A DNA stretch of 64,000 nt from Alphaproteobacteria bacterium (GTDB lineage Bacteria; Pseudomonadota; Alphaproteobacteria; UBA9219). The notes beneath the pieces were generated by a model. It saw only the letters and a program-made list of their open reading frames with translations, was not told where the DNA came from and searched no databases. The translations under genes and the position numbers were made by a program. The DNA is taken from positions 1-64,000 of the forward strand of contig JAMFSS010000011.1 of assembly GCA_026225415.1 (NCBI GenBank), in the 5' to 3' direction. Of this stretch, positions 27,265-38,043 are shown one piece after another (positions within the stretch are counted from its first letter, which is position 1; the number at the start of each line of letters is the position of its first letter).

Positions 27265-28983
27265 ATGGAAAACGTTTCGGTACAGAGACATTCAGCCATC
27301 CGCCCGCTTAAAACAGCGTTGACGGCGCTTATCTGTTTGCTGGCCAGCACCAACCTGCATCTGGATGCCGCACAACCTGTTGTGTCGCCCAAGCCCGTTT
27401 CCACCATTGCCGCGTCCACAGACCCCACCCATGTTTTGTCGGACAAGGATGCTGATTTATACCGCGCCGCTTTCGCCGCGCAGGAAACACAGGATTGGCA
27501 AAAGGCCGATGCCGCCATCGCCCAAATCAAAGACAAGAGATTAGTCGGGCATATTCTGGCCGACCGTTATGAACACCGCGCCCCCACTATTGCCGAAGCG
27601 CGCCAATGGTTGACCGCCTATGCCGATATGCCCGAAGCGCAATCGGTTTATGATTCCGTCCGCGCCCCCAAGGGCACCTATGCTTTGCCCCATCCTGTGA
27701 TTGCCCCCAAATGGGCAAATGCTACCGGCGGTAATCTGAAGCTGGTCGGTTTCCGCACAATGGTTGCCGATGCCGGCGAAGAAGGCAAAGACAGCCGCCG
27801 CGCCGCAGCTTTGTTCTATCGGGGCGATACCGACGCTGCCCGTCCTCTGGCGCACAAAGCCGCCAGCACCGGCGTGCCGCTGGGTTTATGGATCGACGGG
27901 CTTGCCGCATGGAAAGCGCATGACTTCATAAACGCCACCCGTTCTTTTGCCAGCCTTGCCCAAGCCCCCGGCCTTTCGGCATGGGACAAATCGGCAGCGT
28001 CTTATTGGGCGTTCCGCGCCGCCAAGAAAACCGGCGATACCGCCCAAGCCCAGCATTGGCTGGCCGAAGCCGCCAAAAACCCCACCAGTTTTTACGGCTA
28101 TATGGCCGCCAGCATGAATGGGCATGCCTCTGGCCGCTCATGGAAAATGCCAGAACTGTCCGACAAGAATATCGCCACCCTGTCGCAAAACAAGGCCGGT
28201 TGGCAGGCATTGGGATTGGTGCAGATTGGCCGCAACGATATGGCCGAAGATGAATTGCGCCGTATGGATCCCGATAATCACCCGTTGCAGACCGCCGCGC
28301 TGGCCTTGGCGGAAAAAGCCCGCATGCCGTTACTGAGCATGCAATTGGGCGGCATGGCCACCAATGAAAATGGCCAGACTTATCAAGCGGCGCTTTATCC
28401 CCTGCCCGCATGGCAACCGACCAGCGGGTTTAAGGTTGATCGCGCTTTGATGTTTGCCCTTATCCGCCATGAATCGCAATTCGACCCCGATGCCGTCAGC
28501 GGCAGCGGCGCCTGTGGTTTGATGCAGATCATGCCTTCGACCGCGCGTGGGATGGATGGCGTTACGGCCAAACATGCCGGCAACCATTGCCCCGATCCGT
28601 TGTTCGACCCCGCCACCAATATGGAAATGGGTCAACGCTATGTGCGCACTTTGGCCGACCAACCGATGATCGGCGATAATCTGTTGTTGTTGCTTGCAGC
28701 CTATAATGGCGGGCCCGGCAATGTGGCGCATTGGCTGGATGACAGCGACCGCAAAGACCCGTTGCTGTTCCTCGAAAGCCTGCCGTTGCGCGAAACCCAT
28801 GATTATGTGCAACAGGTGATGTTGCAATATTGGATGTATCGCACGCGTCTGGCCGAACCGGAAAATTCTGCAGCCCAACTGGCGAATGGCCAATGGCCGC
28901 GTTACGCCCTGCGCGATACCGGCACGCGCCACGCCGAAACGGCCACATCCAAGAATGTCAAAGTCGCCAGCATTTATCCGTAA
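27265..28983 (+). CDS. Soluble lytic murein transglycosylase (Slt-type)
   Basis: A 572-aa periplasmic enzyme with a signal-like hydrophobic N-terminus. The N-terminal two thirds are Ala-rich helical repeats, like the superhelical domain of Slt70. The C-terminal SLT domain (about 390-540) has the catalytic Glu in RHESQFDP, then GACGLMQIMPSTA and LAAYNGGPGNV. It cleaves peptidoglycan glycan strands to 1,6-anhydro ends. It lies 69 bp after the UDG gene on the same strand. Confidence 0.92.
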   Translation: MENVSVQRHSAIRPLKTALTALICLLASTNLHLDAAQPVVSPKPVSTIAASTDPTHVLSDKDADLYRAAFAAQETQDWQKADAAIAQIKDKRLVGHILADRYEHRAPTIAEARQWLTAYADMPEAQSVYDSVRAPKGTYALPHPVIAPKWANATGGNLKLVGFRTMVADAGEEGKDSRRAAALFYRGDTDAARPLAHKAASTGVPLGLWIDGLAAWKAHDFINATRSFASLAQAPGLSAWDKSAASYWAFRAAKKTGDTAQAQHWLAEAAKNPTSFYGYMAASMNGHASGRSWKMPELSDKNIATLSQNKAGWQALGLVQIGRNDMAEDELRRMDPDNHPLQTAALALAEKARMPLLSMQLGGMATNENGQTYQAALYPLPAWQPTSGFKVDRALMFALIRHESQFDPDAVSGSGACGLMQIMPSTARGMDGVTAKHAGNHCPDPLFDPATNMEMGQRYVRTLADQPMIGDNLLLLLAAYNGGPGNVAHWLDDSDRKDPLLFLESLPLRETHDYVQQVMLQYWMYRTRLAEPENSAAQLANGQWPRYALRDTGTRHAETATSKNVKVASIYP

Positions 28984-28986
28984 GAT

Positions 28987-30054
28987 TTAGGCGGGATGCG
29001 CGGCAAGCGCGGGGGCGGATTTTCTGTGAGCCCTGCGAACCGGTACGGGCTTTTTGCCAAGCCCCAGTCTTTCGCAAATACCGTCCGTTAAACCGGGCAA
29101 CTCATCCCTAAACGCAATGCCGCCCGAATAACGCGGGTACAAAGCAAGTTCGCCCGCTTTGACAGCTTTGGCTAATGTGGGTTGCAAGGGATGATTTTTT
29201 AAAGCATCGCCAAAATTATAAAGGCTACAAGGCTTTTCCGTTACCATCGCTTCGGAAATAAACGACATGGACTCCGCTGTTATAATGAATCTTTCTCCAA
29301 CAGCCAGCGCGTCCTGATAAGAAATTGACGAATGATCGACCAGCACATTTCCATCTTCGCCAAGCATGTTAAGAATTGCTTTTCCCTCTTCACTTGTGCG
29401 GCGCGATGTCAAAACCAAAACATGCCCGTTTGATTGGCGGGCAAGTTCACCGATATCCTTTGCCAACTCTTCATAATGTTCGCGGCCAAGCGTTACATAT
29501 TCATCGGTGCCACCGACAAACACAATGGTCGGGTTTTGCACTTCAATATCCCGCGTAACCTGCAAGGCATTACGTCGCCATGCGCCCATAATAGCAGGGG
29601 TTATTCCATGTATCGCCATTTGGCTGGCGATGACATTCGGCGCCTTATCGCCCGCAAATTTTTCCTGTGGTTGCCGCACGATCATATCGAAATCGGCAAG
29701 GTCTAAATTATAATTTCCGATTATACCATTCGGATTCTGAATGTGAATAATTTTGGTTTTATGGCCGCTGGCCTGTTTAACCGCCAAAGCCAAAGCCGCT
29801 ACTTCGGGACGACAGGAAACAACAACATCCGGCCAAAGCAATTTGAATCCCATATCGCGCAATTCATCGACCGAAGGCGGGATTTGCCATGTGATGCCGG
29901 TGTTATTTTGTATGCCTTCCACCCCCGCAGGAGGTTCGGGAAAGAACGAGGTGATTTTGCCGCCGGTTTTTTTCTGCAACGCTTTGGCCACGGCGACGAC
30001 TTGCCGTTTCGAGGCCTGATTACCCGCCAATGAGAGTGTCCAAATGCGCATCAA
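28987..30054 (-). CDS. ELM1-like (DUF1022) protein
   Basis: A 355-aa protein resembling the mitochondrial fission ELM1 family: MRIWTLSLAGNQASKRQ-like start, WPDVVVSCRPEVAALAL, IHIQNPN, then FVGGTDEYV and VLTSRRTSEE, with TAESMSFISEAMVTEKP near the end. The organisation recalls a two-domain GT-B glycosyltransferase fold. Bacterial members often occur with envelope genes; the substrate is unknown. It is convergent with the lytic transglycosylase gene (3 bp apart) and divergent from mraZ. Confidence 0.8.
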   Translation of the reverse strand: MMRIWTLSLAGNQASKRQVVAVAKALQKKTGGKITSFFPEPPAGVEGIQNNTGITWQIPPSVDELRDMGFKLLWPDVVVSCRPEVAALALAVKQASGHKTKIIHIQNPNGIIGNYNLDLADFDMIVRQPQEKFAGDKAPNVIASQMAIHGITPAIMGAWRRNALQVTRDIEVQNPTIVFVGGTDEYVTLGREHYEELAKDIGELARQSNGHVLVLTSRRTSEEGKAILNMLGEDGNVLVDHSSISYQDALAVGERFIITAESMSFISEAMVTEKPCSLYNFGDALKNHPLQPTLAKAVKAGELALYPRYSGGIAFRDELPGLTDGICERLGLGKKPVPVRRAHRKSAPALAAHPA

Positions 30055-30202
30055 AAAATTTCTTTAAAAAGGGGCAGAGGCAAAAACCCTAGCACAGAAA
30101 AATTAAAAACCTGAAACGGGAACAAATCGGCAACAAACGATTCGCCCCAGCAATTTGATTTCACACAATTTTTATCGTTTTTTGGACAACATTCCCTTGA
30201 CT

Positions 30203-30237
30203 GCCCATGTAATCCCATGGTATCCCATAATTGCCCA
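30203..30237. promoter_or_regulatory. MraZ operator: four CCCA repeats at 10-bp spacing
   Basis: CCCA occurs at 30204, 30214, 30224 and 30234, exactly one helical turn apart; on the other strand these are TGGG repeats, the known MraZ recognition pattern. A possible -35 element (TTGACT, 30197) begins just upstream, so bound MraZ would block transcription of its own gene and the cell-wall cluster. It is about 100 bp before mraZ. Confidence 0.85.
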
Positions 30238-30334
30238 AAAAGAGACAGGAAAAAGCCACATTTGGCCGCCCCCTGTTTGCTTTGGTCACACCGCGCTGCC
30301 ACTCCTGCTAACCCTTTGAATTCCTGAGGCATCT

Positions 30335-30817
30335 ATGCCCATTTTCCTGTCCAGTTTTGTCAATAAAATTGACAAGAAGGGGCGTGTCTCGGTTCCGGCA
30401 TCTTTCCGGACGGCTTTGGGCAGCGATAATTCCGGTATCGTCGTTTTCAAATCCCTGCAACAGGATGCGTTGGACGGATGCTCGGTCGCCCATCTGGAAT
30501 TGCTGAGCCAAAGCCTGGAACAGCAAGACCTACCCCCCGATATTTTTGAGCTGATCGAAACCACGATTTTTGGCGGGTCGATTCAGTTGCCGTTTGACGG
30601 CGAAGGTCGCATTACCCTGCCCCATGGTTTTTTAAACGCGGTTGGCATTGGCGAGGAAGTGGCGTTTGTCGGCCGCCGCAAAACGTTCCAGCTGTGGGAT
30701 CCAAAGAAACTGGCGGCGCACGAAGCCGATGCGCGCAGTCTGGCGAAGGCGAAAGATATTTCGCTGAGCAAGATTATCGCGTCCGTCACGGCGCAATCTT
30801 TGGCAAAGGGCGCGTAA
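30335..30817 (+). CDS. mraZ: Transcriptional regulator MraZ
   Basis: A 160-aa DNA-binding protein with two AbrB-like halves, each with the D-x-x-x-R pattern: [13 protein letters not shown] and [13 protein letters not shown]. MraZ forms ring oligomers and represses the dcw cluster by binding TGGG repeats, which are present upstream at 30203-30237. Its stop codon overlaps the rsmH start (TAATG), so the two are translationally coupled. Confidence 0.95.
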   Translation: MPIFLSSFVNKIDKKGRVSVPASFRTALGSDNSGIVVFKSLQQDALDGCSVAHLELLSQSLEQQDLPPDIFELIETTIFGGSIQLPFDGEGRITLPHGFLNAVGIGEEVAFVGRRKTFQLWDPKKLAAHEADARSLAKAKDISLSKIIASVTAQSLAKGA

Positions 30818-31779
30818 TGCAAGCACATACGGCCCATATTCCTGTTCTGATGCGCGAAGCGGTTGAGGCCCTCGCCCCGCATGATGGCGGCATCTATGTC
30901 GATGGCACGTTCGGCCGCGGCGGTTACAGCCGCGCGATTTTAAACGCAGCCAACACGCGCGTGATCGCGATTGACCGTGATCCCGAAGCGATTGAAGCCG
31001 GACAAAAACTGGTGGCCGAATTCGCACCCCGTCTGACGTTATTGCAAGGGCCGTTTGGCGCGATGGATGTTTTGTTGACCGGGCAATCGACCAACCAAGT
31101 TGACGGCATTGCGCTCGATCTGGGCGTGTCGTCACCGCAATTGGATAATGCGGAACGCGGTTTTTCTTTTTCACATGACGGGCCTTTGGATATGCGCATG
31201 AGCCGCAGCGGCCCCAGCGCCGCCGATGTGGTAAATGAAATGAGCGAAAACGAATTGGCCGATATTCTCTACACGTTAGGCGAAGAACGTTTGTCGCGAC
31301 GCGTTGCCCGCAACATCGTCGAAGCCCGCATCGAAACCCGCATCACCCGCACAGCGCAATTGGCTGACATTATCCGCCGCGCGGTGCCGCGTTCGGGCGA
31401 TGGCATCGACCCCGCGACGCGCAGTTTTCAGGCGCTGCGTATTCATGTGAATGATGAAATGGGCGAATTGAAACGCGCGTTGATAGCTTCCGAAATTTTA
31501 TTGAAACCAAATGGCCGTTTGGTCGTTGTGTCGTTTCATTCATTGGAAGACCGCGTGGTGAAAGAGTTTATGCGCAAACGTTCCGGCAACGCGCCCGCCG
31601 TGTCGCGCCATTTGCCCGCCAATGATCAGAACGCGCCCGCGCCAAGTTTCAATATCCTGACCAAAAAACCGCAAACGGCGGACGCGGACGAAACCGCCGC
31701 CAACCCCCGCGCCCGTTCCGCCAAATTGCGTGTGGCCGAACGCACAGCAGCGCCTGCGCAAAAAGGAGTGGCGGCATGA
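30817..31779 (+). CDS. rsmH: 16S rRNA (cytosine-1402-N4)-methyltransferase
   Basis: A 320-aa SAM-dependent enzyme methylating C1402 of 16S rRNA. The start at 30817 shares the TA of the mraZ stop; the track start at 30694 extends into mraZ. Family motifs: [42 protein letters not shown] and DMRMSR, and late [13 protein letters not shown]. The C-terminal tail is Ala-rich. It overlaps ftsL by 4 bp. Confidence 0.96.
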   Translation: MQAHTAHIPVLMREAVEALAPHDGGIYVDGTFGRGGYSRAILNAANTRVIAIDRDPEAIEAGQKLVAEFAPRLTLLQGPFGAMDVLLTGQSTNQVDGIALDLGVSSPQLDNAERGFSFSHDGPLDMRMSRSGPSAADVVNEMSENELADILYTLGEERLSRRVARNIVEARIETRITRTAQLADIIRRAVPRSGDGIDPATRSFQALRIHVNDEMGELKRALIASEILLKPNGRLVVVSFHSLEDRVVKEFMRKRSGNAPAVSRHLPANDQNAPAPSFNILTKKPQTADADETAANPRARSAKLRVAERTAAPAQKGVAA

Positions 31780-32291
31780 CACGTTCCTATTCCACATTCA
31801 TCGTCTGGCTGGGCGCCGTTATTCTTTCCAGCACGATGATGTTCCACACCAATGATCATGTGCGCGGACAGGAACAAAAACTGCGCAGTCTGAATATGCA
31901 AATTATGGCGGAGCAGGAAAGCCTGCATGTGTTGAACGCCGAATGGGTTTATCTGGCCAACCCTGGGCGCATAGCAGCCGCCGCCCAACATCATCTGGGG
32001 TTGCAGGCGACCGATACCAGGCGCGTGACTTCTATGCATGATATCGCTTTGTTGTTGCCGGTGCATAACGGCATCGAACCTGTGCAACAGCCTTTGGTGC
32101 AAACCGCGTCGACAATGCCGGTCATCACCGAAGTGCCGGACGCGCATGTGGCAACACCCAAACATGATCGCGTCGCAAGCGCCAATAATAGCGGCCATAT
32201 CAACGACCACATGATTATGCAGCATGCGGCAGCCGCGGCATCGACCGACAAGATTGGCGCCTTGATCGGCACGTTGGGCCTGACGCAATGA
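31776..32291 (+). CDS. ftsL: Cell division protein FtsL (alphaproteobacterial type)
   Basis: A 171-aa bitopic protein: short cytoplasmic tail, one membrane helix (about residues 7-24), then a periplasmic coiled coil ([21 protein letters not shown]) and a region [14 protein letters not shown] typical of alphaproteobacterial FtsL. It bridges FtsB/FtsQ and FtsWI in the divisome. Position between rsmH and ftsI and overlaps on both sides support the call. The C-terminal 70 residues are low complexity. Confidence 0.85.
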   Translation: MTRSYSTFIVWLGAVILSSTMMFHTNDHVRGQEQKLRSLNMQIMAEQESLHVLNAEWVYLANPGRIAAAAQHHLGLQATDTRRVTSMHDIALLLPVHNGIEPVQQPLVQTASTMPVITEVPDAHVATPKHDRVASANNSGHINDHMIMQHAAAAASTDKIGALIGTLGLTQ

Positions 32292-34096
32292 AGAAATGGC
32301 GGCTGTCGCGGAAAAAGAAAAACGCTGCGCAGCCGATATTACCGGGTCTCGTCCCCCCCCCTAAAAAACATCGTCTTGCGACGCCACATGAACAGGCTTT
32401 GCGTTTGGCGCAAGGACGGTTGGGCGTTATCATTATTTTGTTCGCCGTCGCATGGATTACCATTAGCGGACGCTTGGCCTATTTGACATTAAGCGGCGAA
32501 CCGGATTCCCAAAGCGCGCATGCCATCATCAATGAAGGCCCGACGCAACGCGCCGATATAACAGACCGGAACGGCAATGTTGTGGCCACATCCCTGCCCA
32601 CCGTATCGCTGTGCGCCAATTCCAAAGACATCACCAATCCGGACGAAGCGGCCAAACAATTGTTGGGCGCGTTGCCGGATCTTAATCCCAAAAAACTATC
32701 CGATGATTTGCAAAGCGGCAAACATTGCGTCAGCCTTCGCCGCCATTTGACACCGCGCCAATATTACGAGGTCAACAAGCTGGGCATCGCGGGGTTGGAA
32801 TTCCATCCCGACGAACGGCGCATTTATCCGACCGGCAATTTATTGGCGCATGTGGTGGGGTACAGCGATATTGATGATAACGGTATTGCTGGCGTCGAAA
32901 AATCGATGGACGATAGGCTAAACGACAATCCCAACCCCCTGCCCTTGTCGATTGATTTGCGCGTGCAAAGCATTTTGCATCAGGAGCTGGCCGAGGCGAT
33001 GGGCGATTATCATGCCGAAGCCGCCACGGGTTTGGTGATGGATATCACCACCGGCGAAATTCTGGGCATGGTGTCGTTGCCCGATTTTGACCCCGGCCAT
33101 CCCGGCAATGCAACGAATGACCAACTGTTCAATCGCGCCACTTTGGGCGTTTATGAAATGGGTTCGACATTCAAAATTTTTAACACCGCCTTGGCGCTCG
33201 ATTCCGGCCTTGTGCATATCAATGATGTTTTCGACACCACGCATATTTTGGAAATCGGCGGCCATAAAATCCATGATTTCGAAAACGAAAGCCACAATCT
33301 GAATGTCGCGGAAATTTTTACCCATTCTTCCAATATCGGTTCGGCCCATATGGCGCAACGTTTTGGCGGCACACGCCAACGCGCATTTTTCACGCGTCTT
33401 GGCTTGACGGAAAAAACGCCGTTTGAACTGCCCGAAGTGGGCGCGCCGTTAATCCCGCCTGCCCGCGATTGGTCGGAAGCGACCACATTAACCGCCGCCT
33501 TTGGCCAGGGCGTTGCGGTAAATTCTTTGCAATTGGCAAGCGCGGTTGCGACCATTGTCAATGACGGGCACCCCGTTCATCCCACATTATTGAAACGCGA
33601 CAGCCCGCCTGCGGTGGATGAAGATGTTGTGGTGTCGCCGCGCACCTCCGCCCTTGTGCGCGGGTTGATGCGCTTGGTGGTGACGCGCGGCACCGCGAAA
33701 AAAGCCGATGTCGAAGGGTATGAGGTCGGCGGCAAAACAGGCACCGCGCAAATTTCGGGCGCGCATGGCCATTATATCGAAGGCGAACGCCGGGCATCGT
33801 TCATCGGCCTGTTCCCCGTGAACGCGCCGCATTATCTGGTTTTTGGGTTGTTGGATGATCCGAAAGGAAATGCTAAAACAGGCGGGTTTGCAACGGCGGG
33901 GTGGGTGATTGCGCCCGCCATCAATCACATCATCGCGCAAATCGGGCCTTTGCTGGGTATGGCGCCTTTGTCCAAAGATATGCGGGATGCTGCAGAACAC
34001 CAGATTTTAAAACCGCTGGGCACGGAAACTGTGGACGGGTTGCCCGTCGAAGAAGGATCAAATTATGCGTCTTTTGACTCTGATAGCGTCCAGTGA
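32288..34096 (+). CDS. ftsI: Septal peptidoglycan transpeptidase FtsI (PBP3)
   Basis: A 602-aa class B penicillin-binding protein, the D,D-transpeptidase of division septum synthesis. A basic cytoplasmic tail precedes the membrane helix (about 50-70). The transpeptidase motifs are SxxK in MGSTFKIF, SxN in HSSNIGSAH and KTG in GGKTGTAQI. It works with FtsW, encoded downstream. It overlaps the next gene (murE) by 32 bp, an unusually long overlap but supported by GAAGGA just before the murE ATG. Confidence 0.96.
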   Translation: MKKWRLSRKKKNAAQPILPGLVPPPKKHRLATPHEQALRLAQGRLGVIIILFAVAWITISGRLAYLTLSGEPDSQSAHAIINEGPTQRADITDRNGNVVATSLPTVSLCANSKDITNPDEAAKQLLGALPDLNPKKLSDDLQSGKHCVSLRRHLTPRQYYEVNKLGIAGLEFHPDERRIYPTGNLLAHVVGYSDIDDNGIAGVEKSMDDRLNDNPNPLPLSIDLRVQSILHQELAEAMGDYHAEAATGLVMDITTGEILGMVSLPDFDPGHPGNATNDQLFNRATLGVYEMGSTFKIFNTALALDSGLVHINDVFDTTHILEIGGHKIHDFENESHNLNVAEIFTHSSNIGSAHMAQRFGGTRQRAFFTRLGLTEKTPFELPEVGAPLIPPARDWSEATTLTAAFGQGVAVNSLQLASAVATIVNDGHPVHPTLLKRDSPPAVDEDVVVSPRTSALVRGLMRLVVTRGTAKKADVEGYEVGGKTGTAQISGAHGHYIEGERRASFIGLFPVNAPHYLVFGLLDDPKGNAKTGGFATAGWVIAPAINHIIAQIGPLLGMAPLSKDMRDAAEHQILKPLGTETVDGLPVEEGSNYASFDSDSVQ

Positions 34097-35525
34097 GGAT
34101 ATCACCTTGCATGGCGGTGATGCGGATATCACCGGGTTAACGCTCGACTCACGTTTGGTCAAACCAGGCTTTTTGTTTATCGCCACGCCCGGTGTGAAGC
34201 AAGATGGACGCGTTTTTATCGATGACGCGATTGCCAAGGGCGCGGCGGCTGTGTTGATGCCGGCAGGTTCCGCCCCCGTTTCTGTTCCCAGCCTGACCAC
34301 CCCAAATATACGCAAAGCAACTGCTGCGCTGGCATCCGCATTCTATCCACGCCAACCGGAAACAATCGTGGCCGTTACAGGCACCAGCGGCAAAACATCG
34401 ACCGCGCAATTCACGCGCGAGATATGGAAAATTAACAACCATCCTTCGGCCAGCATCGGCACATTGGGCTTGGTGACCGCGGCGGGCACCTTCTATGGCT
34501 CATTAACAACGCCCGATGCCATAACGCTGCATCACTTGTTGGATGAATGCGCAGGGCAAGGCATTACGCATGCGGTGATTGAGGCTTCGAGCCACGGCAT
34601 TGAATTCAACCGTCTGGAATATGTGAAATTGAAAGCGGGCGGTTTCACCAACCTGTCGCGTGATCATCTGGATTACCACCAAACGATGGAAGCTTATTTT
34701 AACGCCAAGGCGCGTTTGTTTAATGCGTTGCTACCCACAGGCGCGGCGGCGGTTTTAAATGCCGACATCCCCGAATTTTCTGCGCTGTCAGACGCCGCCA
34801 AGAAACGCGAATTGAAAATCATCTCTTATGGTAAACAGGGAAATGATCTGCGTTTGATCGCTGCCCGTCCCGACGCCAAGGGGCAGATTCTGACTTTGGA
34901 TGTTTTCGGGCGACGCAGCGAAATCCTGTTCCCCGTGATTGGCGATTTTCAGGCATGGAACGCATTATGCGCCGCAGGCCTTGCGATTGGCAGCGGTGCG
35001 GATGCCAACAGGGTTATCACTGCATTGGAAAAAGTCACCGATGTACCGGGGCGGTTGCAATTAATCGGCCATTCGGCCAAAGGCGGCACCGTTTTCGTTG
35101 ATTACGCCCACAAACCGGATGCGTTGGAAAATGTGTTGCGCGCCATGCGCCCCCATGTTGCCGCCCATGCGGGCGCAAAACTGGGCGTTGTGTTTGGGTG
35201 TGGCGGCAACCGCGATGCGGGCAAAAGGCCGATCATGGGGCGAATCGCGGCAACGCAGGCCGATTGGATTATTGTCACCGACGATAATCCAAGGCATGAA
35301 GAAGCAGCCGCTATTCGGTCGCAGATTCTGGCCGGATGCGCGGATAAAAAGAATGTGGTGGAAATGGGCGACCGTGCGCATGCGATTGCCGAAGCCATTG
35401 GCCGGTTGGGCGCGCATGATGTGTTGGTGATTGCCGGCAAAGGGCACGAGCCGGGACAGATTGTGGGCGATGTGACATTGCCGTTTGACGATGCAATTGA
35501 GGCGAGGAAGGTTTTGGGATTATGA
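34065..35525 (+). CDS. murE: UDP-MurNAc-L-Ala-D-Glu:meso-diaminopimelate ligase
   Basis: A 486-aa Mur ligase. The ATP loop is TGTSGKTSTAQF, the substrate Lys region NLSRDHLDYH is present, and DDNPRHE carries the DNPR motif that selects meso-diaminopimelate rather than lysine as third residue of the stem peptide. The start lies inside the ftsI end. It overlaps murF by 4 bp, so the ligases are coupled. Confidence 0.96.
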   Translation: MRLLTLIASSEDITLHGGDADITGLTLDSRLVKPGFLFIATPGVKQDGRVFIDDAIAKGAAAVLMPAGSAPVSVPSLTTPNIRKATAALASAFYPRQPETIVAVTGTSGKTSTAQFTREIWKINNHPSASIGTLGLVTAAGTFYGSLTTPDAITLHHLLDECAGQGITHAVIEASSHGIEFNRLEYVKLKAGGFTNLSRDHLDYHQTMEAYFNAKARLFNALLPTGAAAVLNADIPEFSALSDAAKKRELKIISYGKQGNDLRLIAARPDAKGQILTLDVFGRRSEILFPVIGDFQAWNALCAAGLAIGSGADANRVITALEKVTDVPGRLQLIGHSAKGGTVFVDYAHKPDALENVLRAMRPHVAAHAGAKLGVVFGCGGNRDAGKRPIMGRIAATQADWIIVTDDNPRHEEAAAIRSQILAGCADKKNVVEMGDRAHAIAEAIGRLGAHDVLVIAGKGHEPGQIVGDVTLPFDDAIEARKVLGL

Positions 35526-36949
35526 AGCAGGCATTATGGCAAGCTGAGGATGTTCTGCGGTCGGTGCGCGGAAGTTGCTTGCATGAGCAGGCATGGAAAG
35601 CCAACGGCGTTTCCATCGACAGCCGTACGGTGCAAAAAGGCGATTTGTTTATCGCGCTGCAAGGGCCGCTGCATGACGGGCATGATCATGTGGCCGCCGC
35701 ATTTGAAGCAGGTGCCGTGGCGGCGCTCGTGTCGCGCCAACCTTCCAATGCGATGCCCGATGCGCCTTTATTGTTTGTCGATGATACGTTTTTGGCTTTG
35801 CATGAATTGGGTCGCGCGGGGCGTGCCCGCGCCACGGGTAAAATTATCGCCGTCACCGGTTCGGTCGGCAAAACAAGCACCAAAGAAATGCTGCGCGTCG
35901 CCTTGTCCGCCGTCGGCCACACCTATGCCAACCCGGGCAGTTTCAATAATCACTGGGGGGTTCCTTTGTCGCTGGCCTGTCTGCCGCCCGATGCCGATTT
36001 CGGCGTTTTTGAAATGGGCATGAACCATGCGGGCGAATTGGCTGATTTATCGCTTCTCGTTCGCCCCGATATCGCGATCATCACGACGATCGAAGCAGTG
36101 CATCTGGAATTTTTTGCCTCGACCGAGGCGATTGCCGATGCCAAGGCGGAAATTTTTCAGGGTATGAAGGAAAACGGCACCGTTATTTTAAACCGCGATA
36201 ACGCGCATTTTGCGCGGTTGCAATCGGCCGCCAAAGCGCGTGGCATTAAAAACATCTTGTCTTTTTCGCAGAAAAAAGGTGATGCAGTTTTAGTGGATTG
36301 CGCCCTGACAGCGGAAGGCAGCGCGGTTAACGCAACAATTGACGGTTACAACATCCATTATTCCATCGGCGCGCCAGGCATGCATTTGGTACAAAATTCT
36401 TTGGCGGCTTTGCTGGCCGCTTCTATCGCCAGCGGCAAGGCGGATGAATGCGCTATGGCTTTGTCGCATTACAAACCGCCCAAGGGACGAGGTGTTTCGC
36501 AAAAAATTTCTCTGGGCGAACGCGGCACTTTCACATTGATCGACGAGAGCTATAACGCCAGCCCCGCTTCGGTTCGGGCAGCGCTTCGTGTGTTGGGGAA
36601 TATCATCCCTGCCCGTGCCGGCAAACGCTTGCTGGTGTTAGGCGATATGCGTGAATTGGGGGAAACATCACCCTCCCTCCATGCCGAACTGACACCCGCG
36701 ATTATGGATGCCAAAATCGACAGCGTGTTTTGTTGCGGCGAAATGATGCAATATTTGTATAACGCCCTGCCCCAAAATTTGCGCGGCGGTTATGCCGATG
36801 ACAGCGCAGCGCTGGCACCGTTGGTCACAGCATCCATCCAGCCCGATGATGTTATTTCGGTCAAAGGCTCCAACAGCATCAGGCTCAGCCTTGTGATCGA
36901 CGCGCTGAAAGCGCTCGACACCTCCACCCACCAGAAAATCGCCAGCTAG
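35522..36949 (+). CDS. murF: UDP-MurNAc-tripeptide:D-Ala-D-Ala ligase
   Basis: A 475-aa Mur ligase completing the pentapeptide precursor. Motifs: N-terminal [16 protein letters not shown] (shared with MurE), the ATP loop [34 protein letters not shown] and [13 protein letters not shown]. Normal length. It is followed by mraY after 8 bp. Confidence 0.96.
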   Translation: MKQALWQAEDVLRSVRGSCLHEQAWKANGVSIDSRTVQKGDLFIALQGPLHDGHDHVAAAFEAGAVAALVSRQPSNAMPDAPLLFVDDTFLALHELGRAGRARATGKIIAVTGSVGKTSTKEMLRVALSAVGHTYANPGSFNNHWGVPLSLACLPPDADFGVFEMGMNHAGELADLSLLVRPDIAIITTIEAVHLEFFASTEAIADAKAEIFQGMKENGTVILNRDNAHFARLQSAAKARGIKNILSFSQKKGDAVLVDCALTAEGSAVNATIDGYNIHYSIGAPGMHLVQNSLAALLAASIASGKADECAMALSHYKPPKGRGVSQKISLGERGTFTLIDESYNASPASVRAALRVLGNIIPARAGKRLLVLGDMRELGETSPSLHAELTPAIMDAKIDSVFCCGEMMQYLYNALPQNLRGGYADDSAALAPLVTASIQPDDVISVKGSNSIRLSLVIDALKALDTSTHQKIAS

Positions 36950-36957
36950 GAGTCCTT

Positions 36958-38043
36958 ATGCTTTATTATTTCCTGACTCCTTACGCGCATGATTTTATCC
37001 TGTTCAACCTGTTCCGTTACATCACGTTCCGCACCGGCTGTGCCATCGCAACATCGCTTATGATCTGTTTCGTTTTTGGCCCCGCCATTATCCGCTGGTT
37101 GAAATCCAAGCAAGGCGAAGGCCAACCGATCCGCAGCGACGGCCCCGAAACGCATCTGAAGAAAAAAGGCACCCCCACCATGGGCGGTTTGATGATTTTG
37201 GTTTCCGTTATCGCCAGCACATTACTATGGGCGGATTTATCCAACATCTATACATGGGTCGTTTTGTTCGTCACTATCAGTTTCGGCCTGATTGGTTTTC
37301 TGGATGATTTCCGTAAGCTGACCAAACGGTCGCATCACGGCGTGCCGGGCAAGGTGCGGTTGGCGTTCCAGATTATCGTCGGCGCGGCGGCAACTTATAT
37401 CATCACCCAAAATGCCGCGCCCGCCACGGCAACCGATCTGGCCATTCCGTTTATCAAGGAATATATGTTGCCACTCGGCATCCTGTTCACACCCTTTGCC
37501 ATTTTGGTGATTGTGGGCGCCAGCAATGCGGTGAATTTAACCGATGGGTTGGATGGGTTGGCAACGGTGCCGGTTATCATCGCGGCTTTGTGCTTTATCA
37601 TCATCACCTATCTGGTCGGCAATCTGGTTTTCGCCAATTATCTGCAATTGCACCATGTGCAGGGCGCGGGTGAATTGGCCGTGTTCTGCGGCTCGTTGGT
37701 CGGCGCATGCCTCGGCTTTTTATGGTTCAATGCGCCGCCTGCCCAAGTATTTATGGGGGATACGGGTTCGCTGTCGCTCGGCAGTTCGCTCGGCACCATT
37801 GCGGTTATCGTCAAGCATGAATTGGTTCTGGCGATTATCGGCGGCCTGTTCGTGATGGAAACATTGTCGGTCATCATTCAGGTCGTGTCGTTTAAAATGA
37901 CCGGCAAACGTGTTTTCCGCATGGCGCCCATTCATCATCATTTTGAAAAACTGGGCTGGTCGGAACCGACCGTCGTTATCCGTTTCTGGATTATCGCCTG
38001 TGTCCTCGGCCTTATCGGGCTTTCGACATTGAAGCTGCGCTGA
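36958..38043 (+). CDS. mraY: Phospho-MurNAc-pentapeptide translocase
   Basis: A 361-aa polytopic enzyme transferring phospho-MurNAc-pentapeptide to undecaprenyl phosphate (lipid I). About ten membrane helices. Motifs: [33 protein letters not shown] and [11 protein letters not shown] with catalytic Asp residues. AGGAG precedes the start. The last base of its stop is the first base of the murD ATG. Confidence 0.97.
   Translation: MLYYFLTPYAHDFILFNLFRYITFRTGCAIATSLMICFVFGPAIIRWLKSKQGEGQPIRSDGPETHLKKKGTPTMGGLMILVSVIASTLLWADLSNIYTWVVLFVTISFGLIGFLDDFRKLTKRSHHGVPGKVRLAFQIIVGAAATYIITQNAAPATATDLAIPFIKEYMLPLGILFTPFAILVIVGASNAVNLTDGLDGLATVPVIIAALCFIIITYLVGNLVFANYLQLHHVQGAGELAVFCGSLVGACLGFLWFNAPPAQVFMGDTGSLSLGSSLGTIAVIVKHELVLAIIGGLFVMETLSVIIQVVSFKMTGKRVFRMAPIHHHFEKLGWSEPTVVIRFWIIACVLGLIGLSTLKLR

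Noticed and set aside
30632-31174. 180-aa minus-strand ORF
   Set aside because: Antisense to the mraZ-rsmH junction; no independent support.
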